From assembly GCA_964525565.1 (NCBI GenBank), contig CAZGHI010000009.1:6399-70398 (forward strand): a stretch of 64,000 bases of DNA, written 5' to 3'. Of the stretch, positions 44,591-53,700 are shown piece after piece. Each line of letters begins with the position of its first letter. Positions within the stretch are counted from its first letter, which is position 1. Source of the stretch: OLB6 sp964525565. Its GTDB lineage: Bacteria > Bacteroidota > Ignavibacteria > Kapaibacteriales > Kapaibacteriaceae. Position numbers and translations under genes: made by a program. Under the pieces are notes generated by a model, which was not told the DNA's origin, ran no database searches, and saw nothing but the letters and a program-made list of their open reading frames with translations.

Positions 44591-45772
44591 GTGGCACTTG
44601 TAGGTCCAGAGATCATTGCACAACTAGAGAAACGATTTGGAATTGTTGGCGACAGTTTGCCAATGGTTCAAGCTATGAGTCGGCTAGTGCAGGTAGCACC
44701 AACCGACCTTACAGTACTGATTACAGGCGAAACCGGAACCGGAAAAGAAGTTTTCGCACAGGCGTTGCATGCACTGAGCAGTAGAAAACGCTACCCATTT
44801 GTTGGTGTGAACTGCGGCGCAATCCCGGAAACATTGCTTGAAAGTGAATTGTTCGGAGCTGAGAAGGGGGCCTATACAGGCGCGGATGAAAAACGGAAAG
44901 GTTTTTTCGAAGCCGCCGACAAAGGGACAATATTCTTAGATGAAATCGGCGAAATGCCAATCGGCACACAGGTTAAGCTCCTGCGCATTTTAGAGAACGG
45001 CGAGTTTTCACGCCTTGGCTCGTCGTCCGTTCAACGAGTTGACGTCCGAGTGATTGCTGCAACGAATAGAGATCTGCTTTACGAGGTAAAACAAGGACGC
45101 TTTCGTCAGGATCTGTACTTCCGCCTGAACAGCGTACACATCGTTCTCCCCCCCCTCCGACAACACCCAACCGATATACCACTCTTAGTGGATTACTTTG
45201 CAAATAAGGTGGCGGCAAAAAACCAATTCGAGTATCACGGCATCGACGAGAATGCCCTTGCATTACTCGAAGCACAGCCCTGGCACGGCAACATCCGAGA
45301 GTTACGCAACGTTATAGAAACGGTAGTAACGTTAGAACGTGGCGCTCGCATCACTACAGCAATGCTGTCGCCATTTTTTTCACATGAGCCTGTAACCGAA
45401 CCCAACCCTCATGCGTTGATTCGGTTGTCTGATGCATACCCCCCATTTGATCCCACGGAGAATAATATGTTATATCGCTCTGTAATACAATTGGCTGCTG
45501 AAGTAAACGAAATGAAGTCCGTTCTACGGAATCTTCTTTCGATGAAAGCAGAAAACACGCAGAGTTCTAATGGTAGTACTTCACAAAATTCTGATGCAGA
45601 TTCCACGATTTCCGTTATTGACAACGCTGAATTGAATCTTGAGAAGATTGAGCGTACAGCTATTGCCATGGCACTACGGAAAACACATGGCCGTCGCAAA
45701 GAAGCCGCACAATTGCTTGGTATTAGCGAACGTACTCTGTATCGAAAGATAGACGAGTACGAGTTGAATTAA
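44591..45772 (+). CDS. Sigma54-dependent transcriptional activator without receiver domain
   Basis: A 393-residue bacterial enhancer-binding protein. The AAA+ core has Walker A GETGTGKE near residue 47, GAYTGA near residue 98 (contact with sigma54), LDEIGEMP and the arginine fingers. The C-terminal Fis-type helix-turn-helix is RKEAAQLLGISERTLYRKI. No sensor or receiver precedes the AAA+ domain, so it may be constitutive or controlled by a partner. GTG at 44591 has GAGGA upstream. An eight-C run (45148-45155) is read in frame. It overlaps the convergent cyclase-family gene by 4 bp. Confidence 0.93.
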   Translation: MALVGPEIIAQLEKRFGIVGDSLPMVQAMSRLVQVAPTDLTVLITGETGTGKEVFAQALHALSSRKRYPFVGVNCGAIPETLLESELFGAEKGAYTGADEKRKGFFEAADKGTIFLDEIGEMPIGTQVKLLRILENGEFSRLGSSSVQRVDVRVIAATNRDLLYEVKQGRFRQDLYFRLNSVHIVLPPLRQHPTDIPLLVDYFANKVAAKNQFEYHGIDENALALLEAQPWHGNIRELRNVIETVVTLERGARITTAMLSPFFSHEPVTEPNPHALIRLSDAYPPFDPTENNMLYRSVIQLAAEVNEMKSVLRNLLSMKAENTQSSNGSTSQNSDADSTISVIDNAELNLEKIERTAIAMALRKTHGRRKEAAQLLGISERTLYRKIDEYELN

Positions 45773-46525
45773 TCTGCTTCACCGTCCCACGCAAACAAAA
45801 TCACTGTACTTGGAGAGGCATCCGTTTCTAACGGCGCAACTCCTATGGTGAGGGCGTATTCTCCATNNNNNNNNNNNNNNNNNNATGTACACCATTTCCG
45901 TGATGGTACACTGGAAACGTGGGCTGTTTGGCCATTGCCAAAAAATGTGATGTGCCTCTAACGCGCCATTATCAAACTCCGGATCTACGCTTGGAACATC
46001 AATGAGCAGGTGATGCACGTTAAGGTCCACCAGCAGTTGCATGGCCGCAGTACTCATGTACGGTGGCTGTGTGCCTGACCATCGGCGTGAGCGTTTATCC
46101 ACGCTGTTTGGCAGAGTTCGAACAATCACGGCGGATGAACTGCATGCATCCAACTTTTGCTCCAGCTCTCCTCGAGAAACGGAAAGCCCCCTTCCATCGT
46201 TGATCGGTGTTACTGATACCAGGGTTGCCGTCATAATCGCCGGAAGCAAACATTCCGATAACTGATACTGCCTACCTGCAATGTGTCCGATGCACTCGGT
46301 ATGCGTGCCATTACCATGTGGAGCAAGGTGAACAACCTCACAGTTCACCGCACCTCCGTCCTCAACGCTTCCAATGAAACTTCCCATACGAAAGGGTTCG
46401 AACGCAGGATCCGGAAGCCCGAATGCATTGACTGCCTGTGTTCTTCGGACGGGAATGCTAATTGGAATAGGCCGGGAGATATCCAGAGATCGCCTCTGAC
46501 CACCGACAGTAGCTGAAAGAATCAT
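45769..46525 (-). CDS. Cyclase-family (kynurenine formamidase-like) hydrolase, interrupted by an N gap
   Basis: The metal site HGNGTHTECIGH near residues 70-81 is the HxGTHxDxPxH-type motif of the cyclase/formamidase family, although Asp and Pro are changed. The gap at 45867-45884 hides several residues. The bases after it read, in a different frame from the one before, EYALTIGVAPLETDASPS up to a TAA at 45769-45771. This is clearly the true C-terminus. So the N run has the wrong length by one base modulo three, and the real gene is longer and intact as far as can be seen. Confidence 0.75.
45867..45884. other. Assembly gap (18 N)
   Basis: Unknown bases inside the cyclase-family gene. Frame analysis shows the gap length is not exact (see finding). 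Confidence 0.98.
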
Positions 46526-46575
46526 AGTGCAAACTTGTCACGCAAGAGCCATAAAATCATCCATGGGTGGTAGCA

Positions 46576-46614
46576 TGGTACGATGTGCTGACTATATTAG
46601 GCCACATCGTACCA
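46576..46614. promoter_or_regulatory. 12-bp perfect inverted repeat upstream of ssb
   Basis: TGGTACGATGTG at 46576-46587 and CACATCGTACCA at 46603-46614, separated by 15 bases that include TATATT. It lies between the divergent cyclase-family gene and ssb, 38 bp before the ssb start. It may be an operator or an mRNA hairpin. Confidence 0.6.
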
Positions 46615-46651
46615 GGAGTTGTTCGAAGAATCTTCATGTTTGAGGTTGCTT

Positions 46652-47077
46652 ATGTCGCGTACACTTAACAAAATCATGCTTATCGGTAACGTAGGCAAAG
46701 ATCCGGATGTAAACTTCACAAACACCGGAGTGAAGGTTGCTCAGTTTAGGATGGCAACAACGGAAACCTGGAAAGATCGTGAAGGTGCATTGCAAGAACA
46801 AACCGACTGGCACACCATCATTGCATGGCGCGGCTTAGCCGATGTTGTTGAAAAGTTGGTTCATCGCGGATCCCGTGTGTACGTTGAGGGGAAAATCCAG
46901 TATCGTAACTACGACGATCGCGATGGCAATAAACGGTTTGTAGCAGAAATCATCGCCGATAACCTGCTCCTCTTAGATGCACGGAAACACGACCAACCAC
47001 ATGCTAACGGCGAGTCCGACAAGCCGTCGGTTGCACACGACTCCATGGGATACGATGATACCAATGAAACGGACTAA
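46652..47077 (+). CDS. ssb: Single-stranded DNA-binding protein
   Basis: A 141-residue protein. The OB fold starts LNKIMLIGNVGKDPD, continues through TTETWKD and GSRVYVEGKI. The C-terminus is acidic (DSMGYDDTNETD) but lacks the canonical DDDIPF tip that recruits partner proteins. ATG at 46652 has GAGG 6 bases upstream; an in-frame ATG at 46619 adds an unlikely extension. Confidence 0.92.
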   Translation: MSRTLNKIMLIGNVGKDPDVNFTNTGVKVAQFRMATTETWKDREGALQEQTDWHTIIAWRGLADVVEKLVHRGSRVYVEGKIQYRNYDDRDGNKRFVAEIIADNLLLLDARKHDQPHANGESDKPSVAHDSMGYDDTNETD

Positions 47078-47115
47078 CCGCACAGCAGAACAGATGTGGC
47101 CTATTTTTGTCCACC

Positions 47116-48060
47116 ATGGAACAAAACCGTAAGGCGGAAATCACCGTTGGCATTGTTAGCGTTGTTGGCATTCTGCTTCTGATTGTTGGCATCCTGCTTG
47201 GAAAAGGGACTACGCTGCATACCAGCACGCACACGTTTACCGTGCGATTGCCGTCGAGCGGAGGCATAGAGCCCAGCTCACCCGTTGTTGTAAATGGCGT
47301 AAAAAGAGGAAGAGTAACTGATATCCGAAGTGATCATGGCTCCGTACTTCTTACTGCCGAGTTAGATCGTTTCGACGACATTCATGCCGATGCCCATGCA
47401 CTGGTAAGCATCCTCGAAATTACCGGTGGCAAGAAGCTCGAGCTCTTTCCGGGCACCTCGCCGAAACCCTTCGATAGAACCAAGGAAATACCTGGCAGGA
47501 CTGCTGCCGATATCGGTGGACTTGTTACCCTTGTTGGCGATGTGAGTGGTGAGCTGGTAACACTTCTCCGCAGGCTCGACACCATCTCAGCCGTTGTTAC
47601 TCATTTGATGGCAGATGGCACCATTGCAGAGAATGTAAAATCAATGACATCTGATGGTGCTGTACTTGTTCGCGATGCTCGTATTTGGATGGAAGAAAAC
47701 CGTACCGATCTAACCATTTCCGTTCGAGACATGAAAGGGGCTTTGGCAGATGTTCGTAATGCCCTAAAAGACAACGAGCCAAAGATGTCTTCGGCTCTCG
47801 ACAAGCTTAATCAACGCTTAACAGAAGCCGAAGCCGTACTGGCGAAAACGGACCGTGCAATCGTTGGTATTGACTCACTCGTTTCATCCGTTCAAAGCGT
47901 TGTTACCGACATTCGAACAAACGATGGTTTACTCCACGCCATTTTGTACGATCCAACATTTAAACGCCAAATGGACACGCTCTCTGTTCGATTACGACGA
48001 TTCGTAGATCAAGCACGCATCAACGGAGTAAATGTGAACGTTGGCATCGGCCATAAGTAG
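47116..48060 (+). CDS. MlaD/MCE-family lipid-transport protein
   Basis: A 314-residue protein: one N-terminal membrane helix (residues 12-33), an MCE domain (about 40-115; PSSPVVVNGVKRGRV), and a long C-terminal helical region with coiled-coil character that could form a tunnel or dimer. MlaD-type proteins shuttle phospholipids between membranes with an ABC transporter, which is not adjacent here. ATG at 47116 follows TATTTTTG (47102-47109), a full match to TAnnTTTG, by 6 bases, suggesting a very short leader. A TTG at 47107 is an alternative. Confidence 0.88.
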   Translation: MEQNRKAEITVGIVSVVGILLLIVGILLGKGTTLHTSTHTFTVRLPSSGGIEPSSPVVVNGVKRGRVTDIRSDHGSVLLTAELDRFDDIHADAHALVSILEITGGKKLELFPGTSPKPFDRTKEIPGRTAADIGGLVTLVGDVSGELVTLLRRLDTISAVVTHLMADGTIAENVKSMTSDGAVLVRDARIWMEENRTDLTISVRDMKGALADVRNALKDNEPKMSSALDKLNQRLTEAEAVLAKTDRAIVGIDSLVSSVQSVVTDIRTNDGLLHAILYDPTFKRQMDTLSVRLRRFVDQARINGVNVNVGIGHK

Positions 48061-48094
48061 CTACGCAACACGTCCTCATTCTGCAACCACTCTG

Positions 48095-48778
48095 ATGTCG
48101 CAAAGCAGTACACCGCTGACAGAATCAACGTCGCAATACGTTCAGTCGCTCTTCAACAGCGAAGACGACTTCCTGCGCAACCTGAATTCCGAAGCCATTG
48201 CTGCAGGCATACCAGCGATAAGCATTGCACCGGAACAGACGCGGTTTCTTCAGGTACTCCTTCGTGCAATCAAGGCAAATGTTGTTCTTGAAATCGGATC
48301 GCTAGCCGGATACAGTGCCATAGCCATGGCACGTGCTCTACCGAGCAACGGTATCCTGTATGCCTGTGAACTAGAGCCACATCATGCTGACTTCATCACT
48401 ACAAAGGCCCGGCAAGCTGAATTAGATCACATCATTCATGTTGCTCAAGGTCCAGCCCTAGAAACCGTGCCTCAGATTTGTACATCGCTTCAACGTGCAC
48501 GCGGTAACCGACCAATAGATGCCGTTTTCATCGACGCAGATAAACCAAACTATCTGAAGTACTTAGATCTAACGCTTCCATTTGTTCGATCTGGAGGTGT
48601 TATTATTGGCGACAACGCACTTGGGTTTGGTTATATCACATCCCAGCCACCGCCCGAAGAAGCACACAATGTTGAGGCTCTACGGTCGTTCAACCAGACC
48701 ATGAGTAGTCACCCTGCACTTCTTAGCACGCTTATACCACTTGGTGATGGAATGGTGGTTGGTCTGGTTATAGAATGA
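48095..48778 (+). CDS. Class I SAM-dependent O-methyltransferase
   Basis: A 227-residue enzyme of the caffeoyl-CoA O-methyltransferase-like group. The SAM motif is VLEIGSLAGYSAIAMA near residues 68-83; FIDADKPNY (metal site) near 144-152 and GGVIIGDN follow. Substrate unknown. ATG at 48095 overlaps nothing; a longer frame from 48041 runs over the mlaD end. Its stop overlaps the start of the VWA gene by 4 bp. Confidence 0.9.
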   Translation: MSQSSTPLTESTSQYVQSLFNSEDDFLRNLNSEAIAAGIPAISIAPEQTRFLQVLLRAIKANVVLEIGSLAGYSAIAMARALPSNGILYACELEPHHADFITTKARQAELDHIIHVAQGPALETVPQICTSLQRARGNRPIDAVFIDADKPNYLKYLDLTLPFVRSGGVIIGDNALGFGYITSQPPPEEAHNVEALRSFNQTMSSHPALLSTLIPLGDGMVVGLVIE

Positions 48779-50211
48779 TGTTAACTCATCGATCCGTTGT
48801 TCATCTGAGCGCTCTTTACGTCGCATTCGGCTTATGCTTTGCACTCCTTGGGTGTAAGAGTTCGCACACCCTTGGACAGATACTGGACCTTCGCGAGGGT
48901 GGCGAGCGCGGAGCAGAACTGCGCTTTACGGGAACTCGTCACATTGATTCAGCCGACGTGCAGCGACTGAGTACCGATGTATGGAAGGTGGAACACTACA
49001 CCTTTCCCGACAGTATCCGCTTATTCGTACGCGTATTAGACAGCAACGGTTATGTCGTAACCCATATGGCCCCGCCGTATCGCGCCACAACCGCACCGGA
49101 CTACTTTCCCCAACTTATTGAGCGTGTTGGCGCAACCAAACGGTACGAGAAGACATACGATGTTCGCCCTTTTACAGTACGTGAATTTGGAGAGCAAGAC
49201 AGCATTCCAACTCACATTGCGCTAGCCATTGACCAGAGTGGAAGCATGAAAGGTGTAAAGGATGTTCTGGATCTCGGCACGGAGATGTTCATTGGAATGA
49301 AACGTCCATGCGATTATATCTCGCTTGTAGGATTTCACCGAGAGATTAAACACGTCTTTCCTCTTACATCCGATACTTCCACCGCACTCCGAGAGTTCAG
49401 ACAGTACAAGAAAAATTCACTTGGATTGTTTTCGAGGGTGTACGATGGCATTATGGCCTCGCTGAAAACACTGCACTCTGTTCCGCTGCACGAGCCTAAG
49501 GTGTGTGTGGTTTTTGCGGACGGCGAGGAAAATACATCGCAAACAAAAAGTGCTGAAATTTATGAATATGCAACTCGGCATAACATCAGCATATACTGTG
49601 TTGGTTTTGCATACGCAAACGACGAAGAGCTTCAGTCACTATCACTGTACACCGGTGGCAAATACTATCGTGCCTATACAAAAGCCGATTTGATTTCTAT
49701 TTTTTTAGACATATACCGGTCGTTGCAAAATTATTACCTCGTAACCTACGTTCCTCCCGACATTCCCTCGGTTCACCATGTAAACCTAAGCGTGGCAATC
49801 CCATCACGCGACACGATGATTGCCTATGGCATGTACGACAAGAGTTCCCTCCGCGGCATGGACACCGTAGGAAGTCAGTTCACCAAATACATCGGCTTTG
49901 CATACAACAGTTCCGTTGTTGATTCTGCCAGCTATGCCACCTTGGATCAGCTTGCTGCCGATCTGGAGAGGTTTCCGCGTGTAATGCTCGAAGTTCAAGG
50001 GCATACAGATAATATTGGCGGCGAGGAGTTCAACCAACGATTGTCGGAAGCACGCGCCGAATCTGTGCGCAACTATCTTGTGTCAAAGGGAATCGAGGCG
50101 AAACGACTTCGAACCAAGGGGTTCGCATTCTTCGTCCCAGTTGCCTCGAACGACACCGAGGAAGGTCGTGCCATGAATCGCAGAACTGTATTCAAAATAT
50201 TGCGCAAGTAA
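48775..50211 (+). CDS. VWA-OmpA lipoprotein
   Basis: A 478-residue predicted lipoprotein. The signal core is followed by FALLGC, lipobox Cys at about residue 27. A von Willebrand A domain occupies about 146-320 with MIDAS motif DQSGSM. The C-terminal OmpA domain (about 365-478) has GHTDNIGGEEFNQRLSEARA, which binds peptidoglycan. VWA-OmpA pairs often act in surface adhesion or assembly. Start ATG 48775 or 48778; both fit. Confidence 0.88.
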   Translation: MMLTHRSVVHLSALYVAFGLCFALLGCKSSHTLGQILDLREGGERGAELRFTGTRHIDSADVQRLSTDVWKVEHYTFPDSIRLFVRVLDSNGYVVTHMAPPYRATTAPDYFPQLIERVGATKRYEKTYDVRPFTVREFGEQDSIPTHIALAIDQSGSMKGVKDVLDLGTEMFIGMKRPCDYISLVGFHREIKHVFPLTSDTSTALREFRQYKKNSLGLFSRVYDGIMASLKTLHSVPLHEPKVCVVFADGEENTSQTKSAEIYEYATRHNISIYCVGFAYANDEELQSLSLYTGGKYYRAYTKADLISIFLDIYRSLQNYYLVTYVPPDIPSVHHVNLSVAIPSRDTMIAYGMYDKSSLRGMDTVGSQFTKYIGFAYNSSVVDSASYATLDQLAADLERFPRVMLEVQGHTDNIGGEEFNQRLSEARAESVRNYLVSKGIEAKRLRTKGFAFFVPVASNDTEEGRAMNRRTVFKILRK

Positions 50212-50255
50212 GCACTGACAAGACGTACACTTCGGCATACCTACTATTTTCGCGC

Positions 50256-51791
50256 ATGCCACGCACTCCACTGATGCATCTTTTGCAACGTGCTATTCGT
50301 CGGGCACGTCGCGAGCGTGCAACACAGATTGGACGTCGCAGTTTTTTGAAAAACTCCGTAATAGCTGCTGCCGGACTCTCCGCACCCTTGTTACCTTCAT
50401 GCAGCCGTCCGCGCAGTTCACTGCCAACGCATCAACCAAGTATCATCATTATAGGGGCCGGTCTTGCAGGCTTATGTGCGGCCGACACCCTCCGGAAAGC
50501 CGGAGTTAGTTGTACAGTGTACGAAGCCTCAAATAGAACCGGTGGCCGAATTCTAACAGCGCGCAACAATCTTTTCCCGAATGCTGTAACAGAATTGGGT
50601 GCAGAACTAATAGACTCTGACGATACCGAACTGCACTCACTGATTCGTGAATTCGGGTTAGAACTCACCGACCTGCACTCTTCACATAGCAGCAACCTAG
50701 CCACAACATTCTACTTTGAAGGAAAGGTCTATCGTGAGGCCGACATTGTACGTGAAATTTCTCCGGTGTTAGATCATGTTTCATCGGAGTTACAGCAACT
50801 GCAATTCGATGATGCTCACCAAAGAGAAACAATGCGTGCAACGATTGACGCAATGAGTATCGAATCGTACTTCGTTCACCTTGGACTAACCGGATGGCTG
50901 CGTGCATTTCTGGAAACGGCATTCGTCGCTGAGAACGGACTTGAATTGGGAGATCAGAGTGCATTAAATTTTCTTACTACCGTAGGTCTCGACGTATCAG
51001 ATGGCACATTCTCAGTGTATGGCAGCAGCGATGAACGATACACGATCAAGGGTGGCAACGATCAGCTTATTGGCCATCTCACTGAACGAAATCAGCGTAA
51101 TATTCACACTTCCCATGTACTCGAAATGGTGCAGCAGATGGGCTCGGCATACTCCGTTACACTCAGGCATGGCGAGCGCGTTTTTGATGTTCGGGCTGAC
51201 TACTTGATTCTTGCTTTACCCTTTACAATACTGCGAAACATCCCGCTGCGGACGAATCTGCCAAAACGTGTGCAGGATATGATTTCAAACCTTAGCTACG
51301 GAGAAAACGCAAAGGTGATGGTTGGCTTTAAAGAGCAGTTCTGGAGCAAGCACAACGCAAATGGAGTGCTTTATACTGACCTCCCCGCACAACTGGTATG
51401 GCCCAACACTACGAACCAGGATGTTCGTGGAGGGGGGCTCACCTTTTTTAGCGGTGGAGCAACGTGCAGAATGTTGGGAAGGATGCATCGCGAATCATGT
51501 GCATCGTTCCTTATCAATGAATTGTCGAAAGTATGGCCAGAGGCAGCAACCTCTGCAAGCGGAAGAATTCTCAGAATGCACTGGCCTTCAATGCCATGGA
51601 TTCGGTCTAGTTACAGCAGCTTCGGACCGGGACAATGGACGCGGTACTCAGGAGTTCTTTCGTCGGGGTTCCATAACAACACGCTATACTTTGCCGGTGA
51701 ACACTGTAGCGACACCGATCGTGGTTTTATGAATGGTGCAGCAGCCACCGGACGTCAGGCTGCGGAGAATGTCCTAGCCGCAATTGTCTGA
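50256..51791 (+). CDS. FAD-dependent amine oxidase-like protein with Tat signal
   Basis: A 511-residue flavoprotein. It has a twin-arginine signal (GRRSFLKNS near residue 27) and a lipobox-like LLPSC. The FAD Rossmann motif is IIIIGAGLAGLCAA near 62-75; the second conserved stretch YEASNRTGGRI and the C-terminal YFAGEHCSDTDRGFMNGAA motif match flavin monoamine oxidases. It would be exported with FAD bound; substrate unknown. It converges with the next gene, overlapping 37 bp. Confidence 0.9.
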   Translation: MPRTPLMHLLQRAIRRARRERATQIGRRSFLKNSVIAAAGLSAPLLPSCSRPRSSLPTHQPSIIIIGAGLAGLCAADTLRKAGVSCTVYEASNRTGGRILTARNNLFPNAVTELGAELIDSDDTELHSLIREFGLELTDLHSSHSSNLATTFYFEGKVYREADIVREISPVLDHVSSELQQLQFDDAHQRETMRATIDAMSIESYFVHLGLTGWLRAFLETAFVAENGLELGDQSALNFLTTVGLDVSDGTFSVYGSSDERYTIKGGNDQLIGHLTERNQRNIHTSHVLEMVQQMGSAYSVTLRHGERVFDVRADYLILALPFTILRNIPLRTNLPKRVQDMISNLSYGENAKVMVGFKEQFWSKHNANGVLYTDLPAQLVWPNTTNQDVRGGGLTFFSGGATCRMLGRMHRESCASFLINELSKVWPEAATSASGRILRMHWPSMPWIRSSYSSFGPGQWTRYSGVLSSGFHNNTLYFAGEHCSDTDRGFMNGAAATGRQAAENVLAAIV

Positions 51792-53290
51792 GCCACGCGC
51801 TGCCCATCTAGTGCAGCGCTCATAATACCACCCGCATACCCGGCCCCTTCGCCACATGGATACAAGCCGGGGAGACTCACACTTTCCAACGACGCAGGAT
51901 CTCTTGGAATACGAACAGGCGAACTGGTTCTGCTCTCTGTGGCAACCATCACAGCATCGTTTGTTATGTACCCATTCATTTTCGTGTTAAACACCTGAAG
52001 GGCTTGTGCCAGCCGCTCAGAGACCTCGCTCGGCAGGATTTCTCGTAGGTCTGCAGTTTCCAGTCCAGGTATATAGCTAGTATCCGGCAACGATTTACTA
52101 ACAATGTTCTGTACAAAGTCTGATACACGTTGTGCCGGAGCACGCTGTGTTTGGCCAACTACTGCTTGAAAGGCGGCTTTTTCCACCATTTGTTGCATGT
52201 TCAGTCCGCCATTAACCTCAACCACCAGCCCTGAATTTGCAAAACGTGAGTCGCGTCGGCTCATGCTCATCCCATTCACCACAATTTCTCCCGGTGAAGT
52301 GGAGGCTGGCACAATGATTCCACCGGGGCACATACAAAACGAAAAAACGCCTCTATGGTTGATCTGGCATGTAAGGGCATAACTGGCCGCCGGCAGGAAA
52401 GCATCGCGAGAAGACTGGCGATACATCATTTCGTCGATAAGCGCCTGAGGATGCTCAATGCGAACACCAAGAGCAAAAGGCTTCTCAACCAGGATAACAC
52501 CATATCGTCGCAACATTGCCCAAGTGTCTCGCGCACTATGACCAGTTGCAACGATAACTGCCTCTGCAGAATATTCCTTGCCATTGTTTGTGCGAACACC
52601 ACATGCTCTCCTCTGCGACCCACCAATAGTCAATGCTGTTACGAATTCACCAAAATGAACTTCGCCACTATGACGTTCGATTGTGTAGCGAATGTTGCGA
52701 ACAACATTCCACAACTTATTGCTGCCTACATGGGGATGTGCATCAATTACAATGTCCGAATGCGCACCATGCGCCACAAGTAGTTCCAGAACATCGCGAA
52801 CGTTTCCACGCTTTTTTGAACGAGTATAGAGCTTACCGTCCGAATACGTCCCGGCGCCACCTTCACCAAAACAATAGTTACTATGGGGATTTACCACACC
52901 CTGTTGTTGCAAAAGGCGAAGGTCACGCCGACGTGATTGTACGTCTTTGCCACGGTCGAGTATTATTGGGGTTATCCCGCTGCGAAGGAGTTCGAGTCCT
53001 GCAAAGTAGCCGGCGGGGCCGGCACCCACGATCAGTACCCTTTTTCGGGGATCAGCATCCTGGAACGAAGAAAGGGGTTGTGATGTTGGTGGCGCTGAGG
53101 GAAGCACAGTAACACGTAATCGAACCATAGGCCTTCGCATCCGTGCATCTACCGATCGTTTAGTAACCGAAACATAAACGTTGGCATCTGCCGGTAAACC
53201 GCACTCTGCCAATGCTGCACTACGAATAACGTCGGGGTTGGCCGCATCTGCTGGTGACAGTAGTAGGTCGGCCGCTATTCCGGTATCCAC
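51755..53290 (-). CDS. FAD-dependent dehydrogenase-like flavoprotein (COG2509 type)
   Basis: A 511-residue soluble flavoprotein. A variable N-terminal part (about 1-80) precedes a GAGPAGYFAGLELLRSG dinucleotide motif near residue 88-104. CFGEGGAGTYSDGKLYTR follows, a hallmark of this uncharacterised family, and the C-terminal FAD motif PCGEGAGYAGGIMSAALDG. The reaction is unknown. Start is GTG at 53290, 16 bp inside the MGMT-like gene. Its 3' end overlaps the amine oxidase-like gene by 37 bp. Confidence 0.88.
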   Translation of the reverse strand: MDTGIAADLLLSPADAANPDVIRSAALAECGLPADANVYVSVTKRSVDARMRRPMVRLRVTVLPSAPPTSQPLSSFQDADPRKRVLIVGAGPAGYFAGLELLRSGITPIILDRGKDVQSRRRDLRLLQQQGVVNPHSNYCFGEGGAGTYSDGKLYTRSKKRGNVRDVLELLVAHGAHSDIVIDAHPHVGSNKLWNVVRNIRYTIERHSGEVHFGEFVTALTIGGSQRRACGVRTNNGKEYSAEAVIVATGHSARDTWAMLRRYGVILVEKPFALGVRIEHPQALIDEMMYRQSSRDAFLPAASYALTCQINHRGVFSFCMCPGGIIVPASTSPGEIVVNGMSMSRRDSRFANSGLVVEVNGGLNMQQMVEKAAFQAVVGQTQRAPAQRVSDFVQNIVSKSLPDTSYIPGLETADLREILPSEVSERLAQALQVFNTKMNGYITNDAVMVATESRTSSPVRIPRDPASLESVSLPGLYPCGEGAGYAGGIMSAALDGQRVAQTIAARTFSAA

Positions 53291-53616
53291 AGATGTGCCT
53301 GAAGATTTACTACATCATTAATAAACGTCACACCTTCTGCTTCGAGGCGCTCTCGCATCACCAAAGGCGTTTCAAAGTGCATACGGCCCGACAGCTCACC
53401 GTAGCGGTTCACCACTCGGTGGCATGGAATGATGAGACGGTCTTCCACTGGTACACCATTCAGCGCCCACCCGACAAGTCGGGCGCCGGAGCGAAGACCC
53501 AAATATGCAGCAATATGACCATACGTAGAAACCCTTCCTTGCGGAATTCGGCTTACAACTGCGTAAACACGATGAAAGTAGTCGGATTGGTTCACATCGC
53601 AAAATACCAGAATCAT
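53275..53616 (-). CDS. Small MGMT-type DNA methyltransferase-like protein
   Basis: A 113-residue single-domain protein of the O6-alkylguanine-DNA alkyltransferase fold. RIPQGRVSTYGHIAAYLG (helix-turn-helix) is near residues 23-40, and the active-site motif is PCHRV near 69-73. The Cys is present, unlike ATL proteins where it is Trp or another residue. It may directly repair alkylated guanine, but the N-terminal domain of full-length Ogt is missing. It overlaps the flavoprotein gene by 16 bp. Confidence 0.85.
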   Translation of the reverse strand: MILVFCDVNQSDYFHRVYAVVSRIPQGRVSTYGHIAAYLGLRSGARLVGWALNGVPVEDRLIIPCHRVVNRYGELSGRMHFETPLVMRERLEAEGVTFINDVVNLQAHLWIPE

Positions 53617-53641
53617 GCTGTCTCAATTGGTTTGGCACTAG

Positions 53642-53672
53642 TTCGTTACCTTGCATAATCCACATATCTTTG
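53642..53672 (+). promoter_or_regulatory. Bacteroidota-type promoter of the FKBP gene
   Basis: TATCTTTG at 53665-53672 matches TAnnTTTG fully, and TTCG at 53642-53645 lies exactly 19 bases upstream, one base off the -33 TTTG. The start codon at 53701 is 28 bases downstream. This is the best two-part promoter I found. Confidence 0.55.
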
Positions 53673-53700
53673 TGGTTTCCATTTAACTATGCGAGGAATC

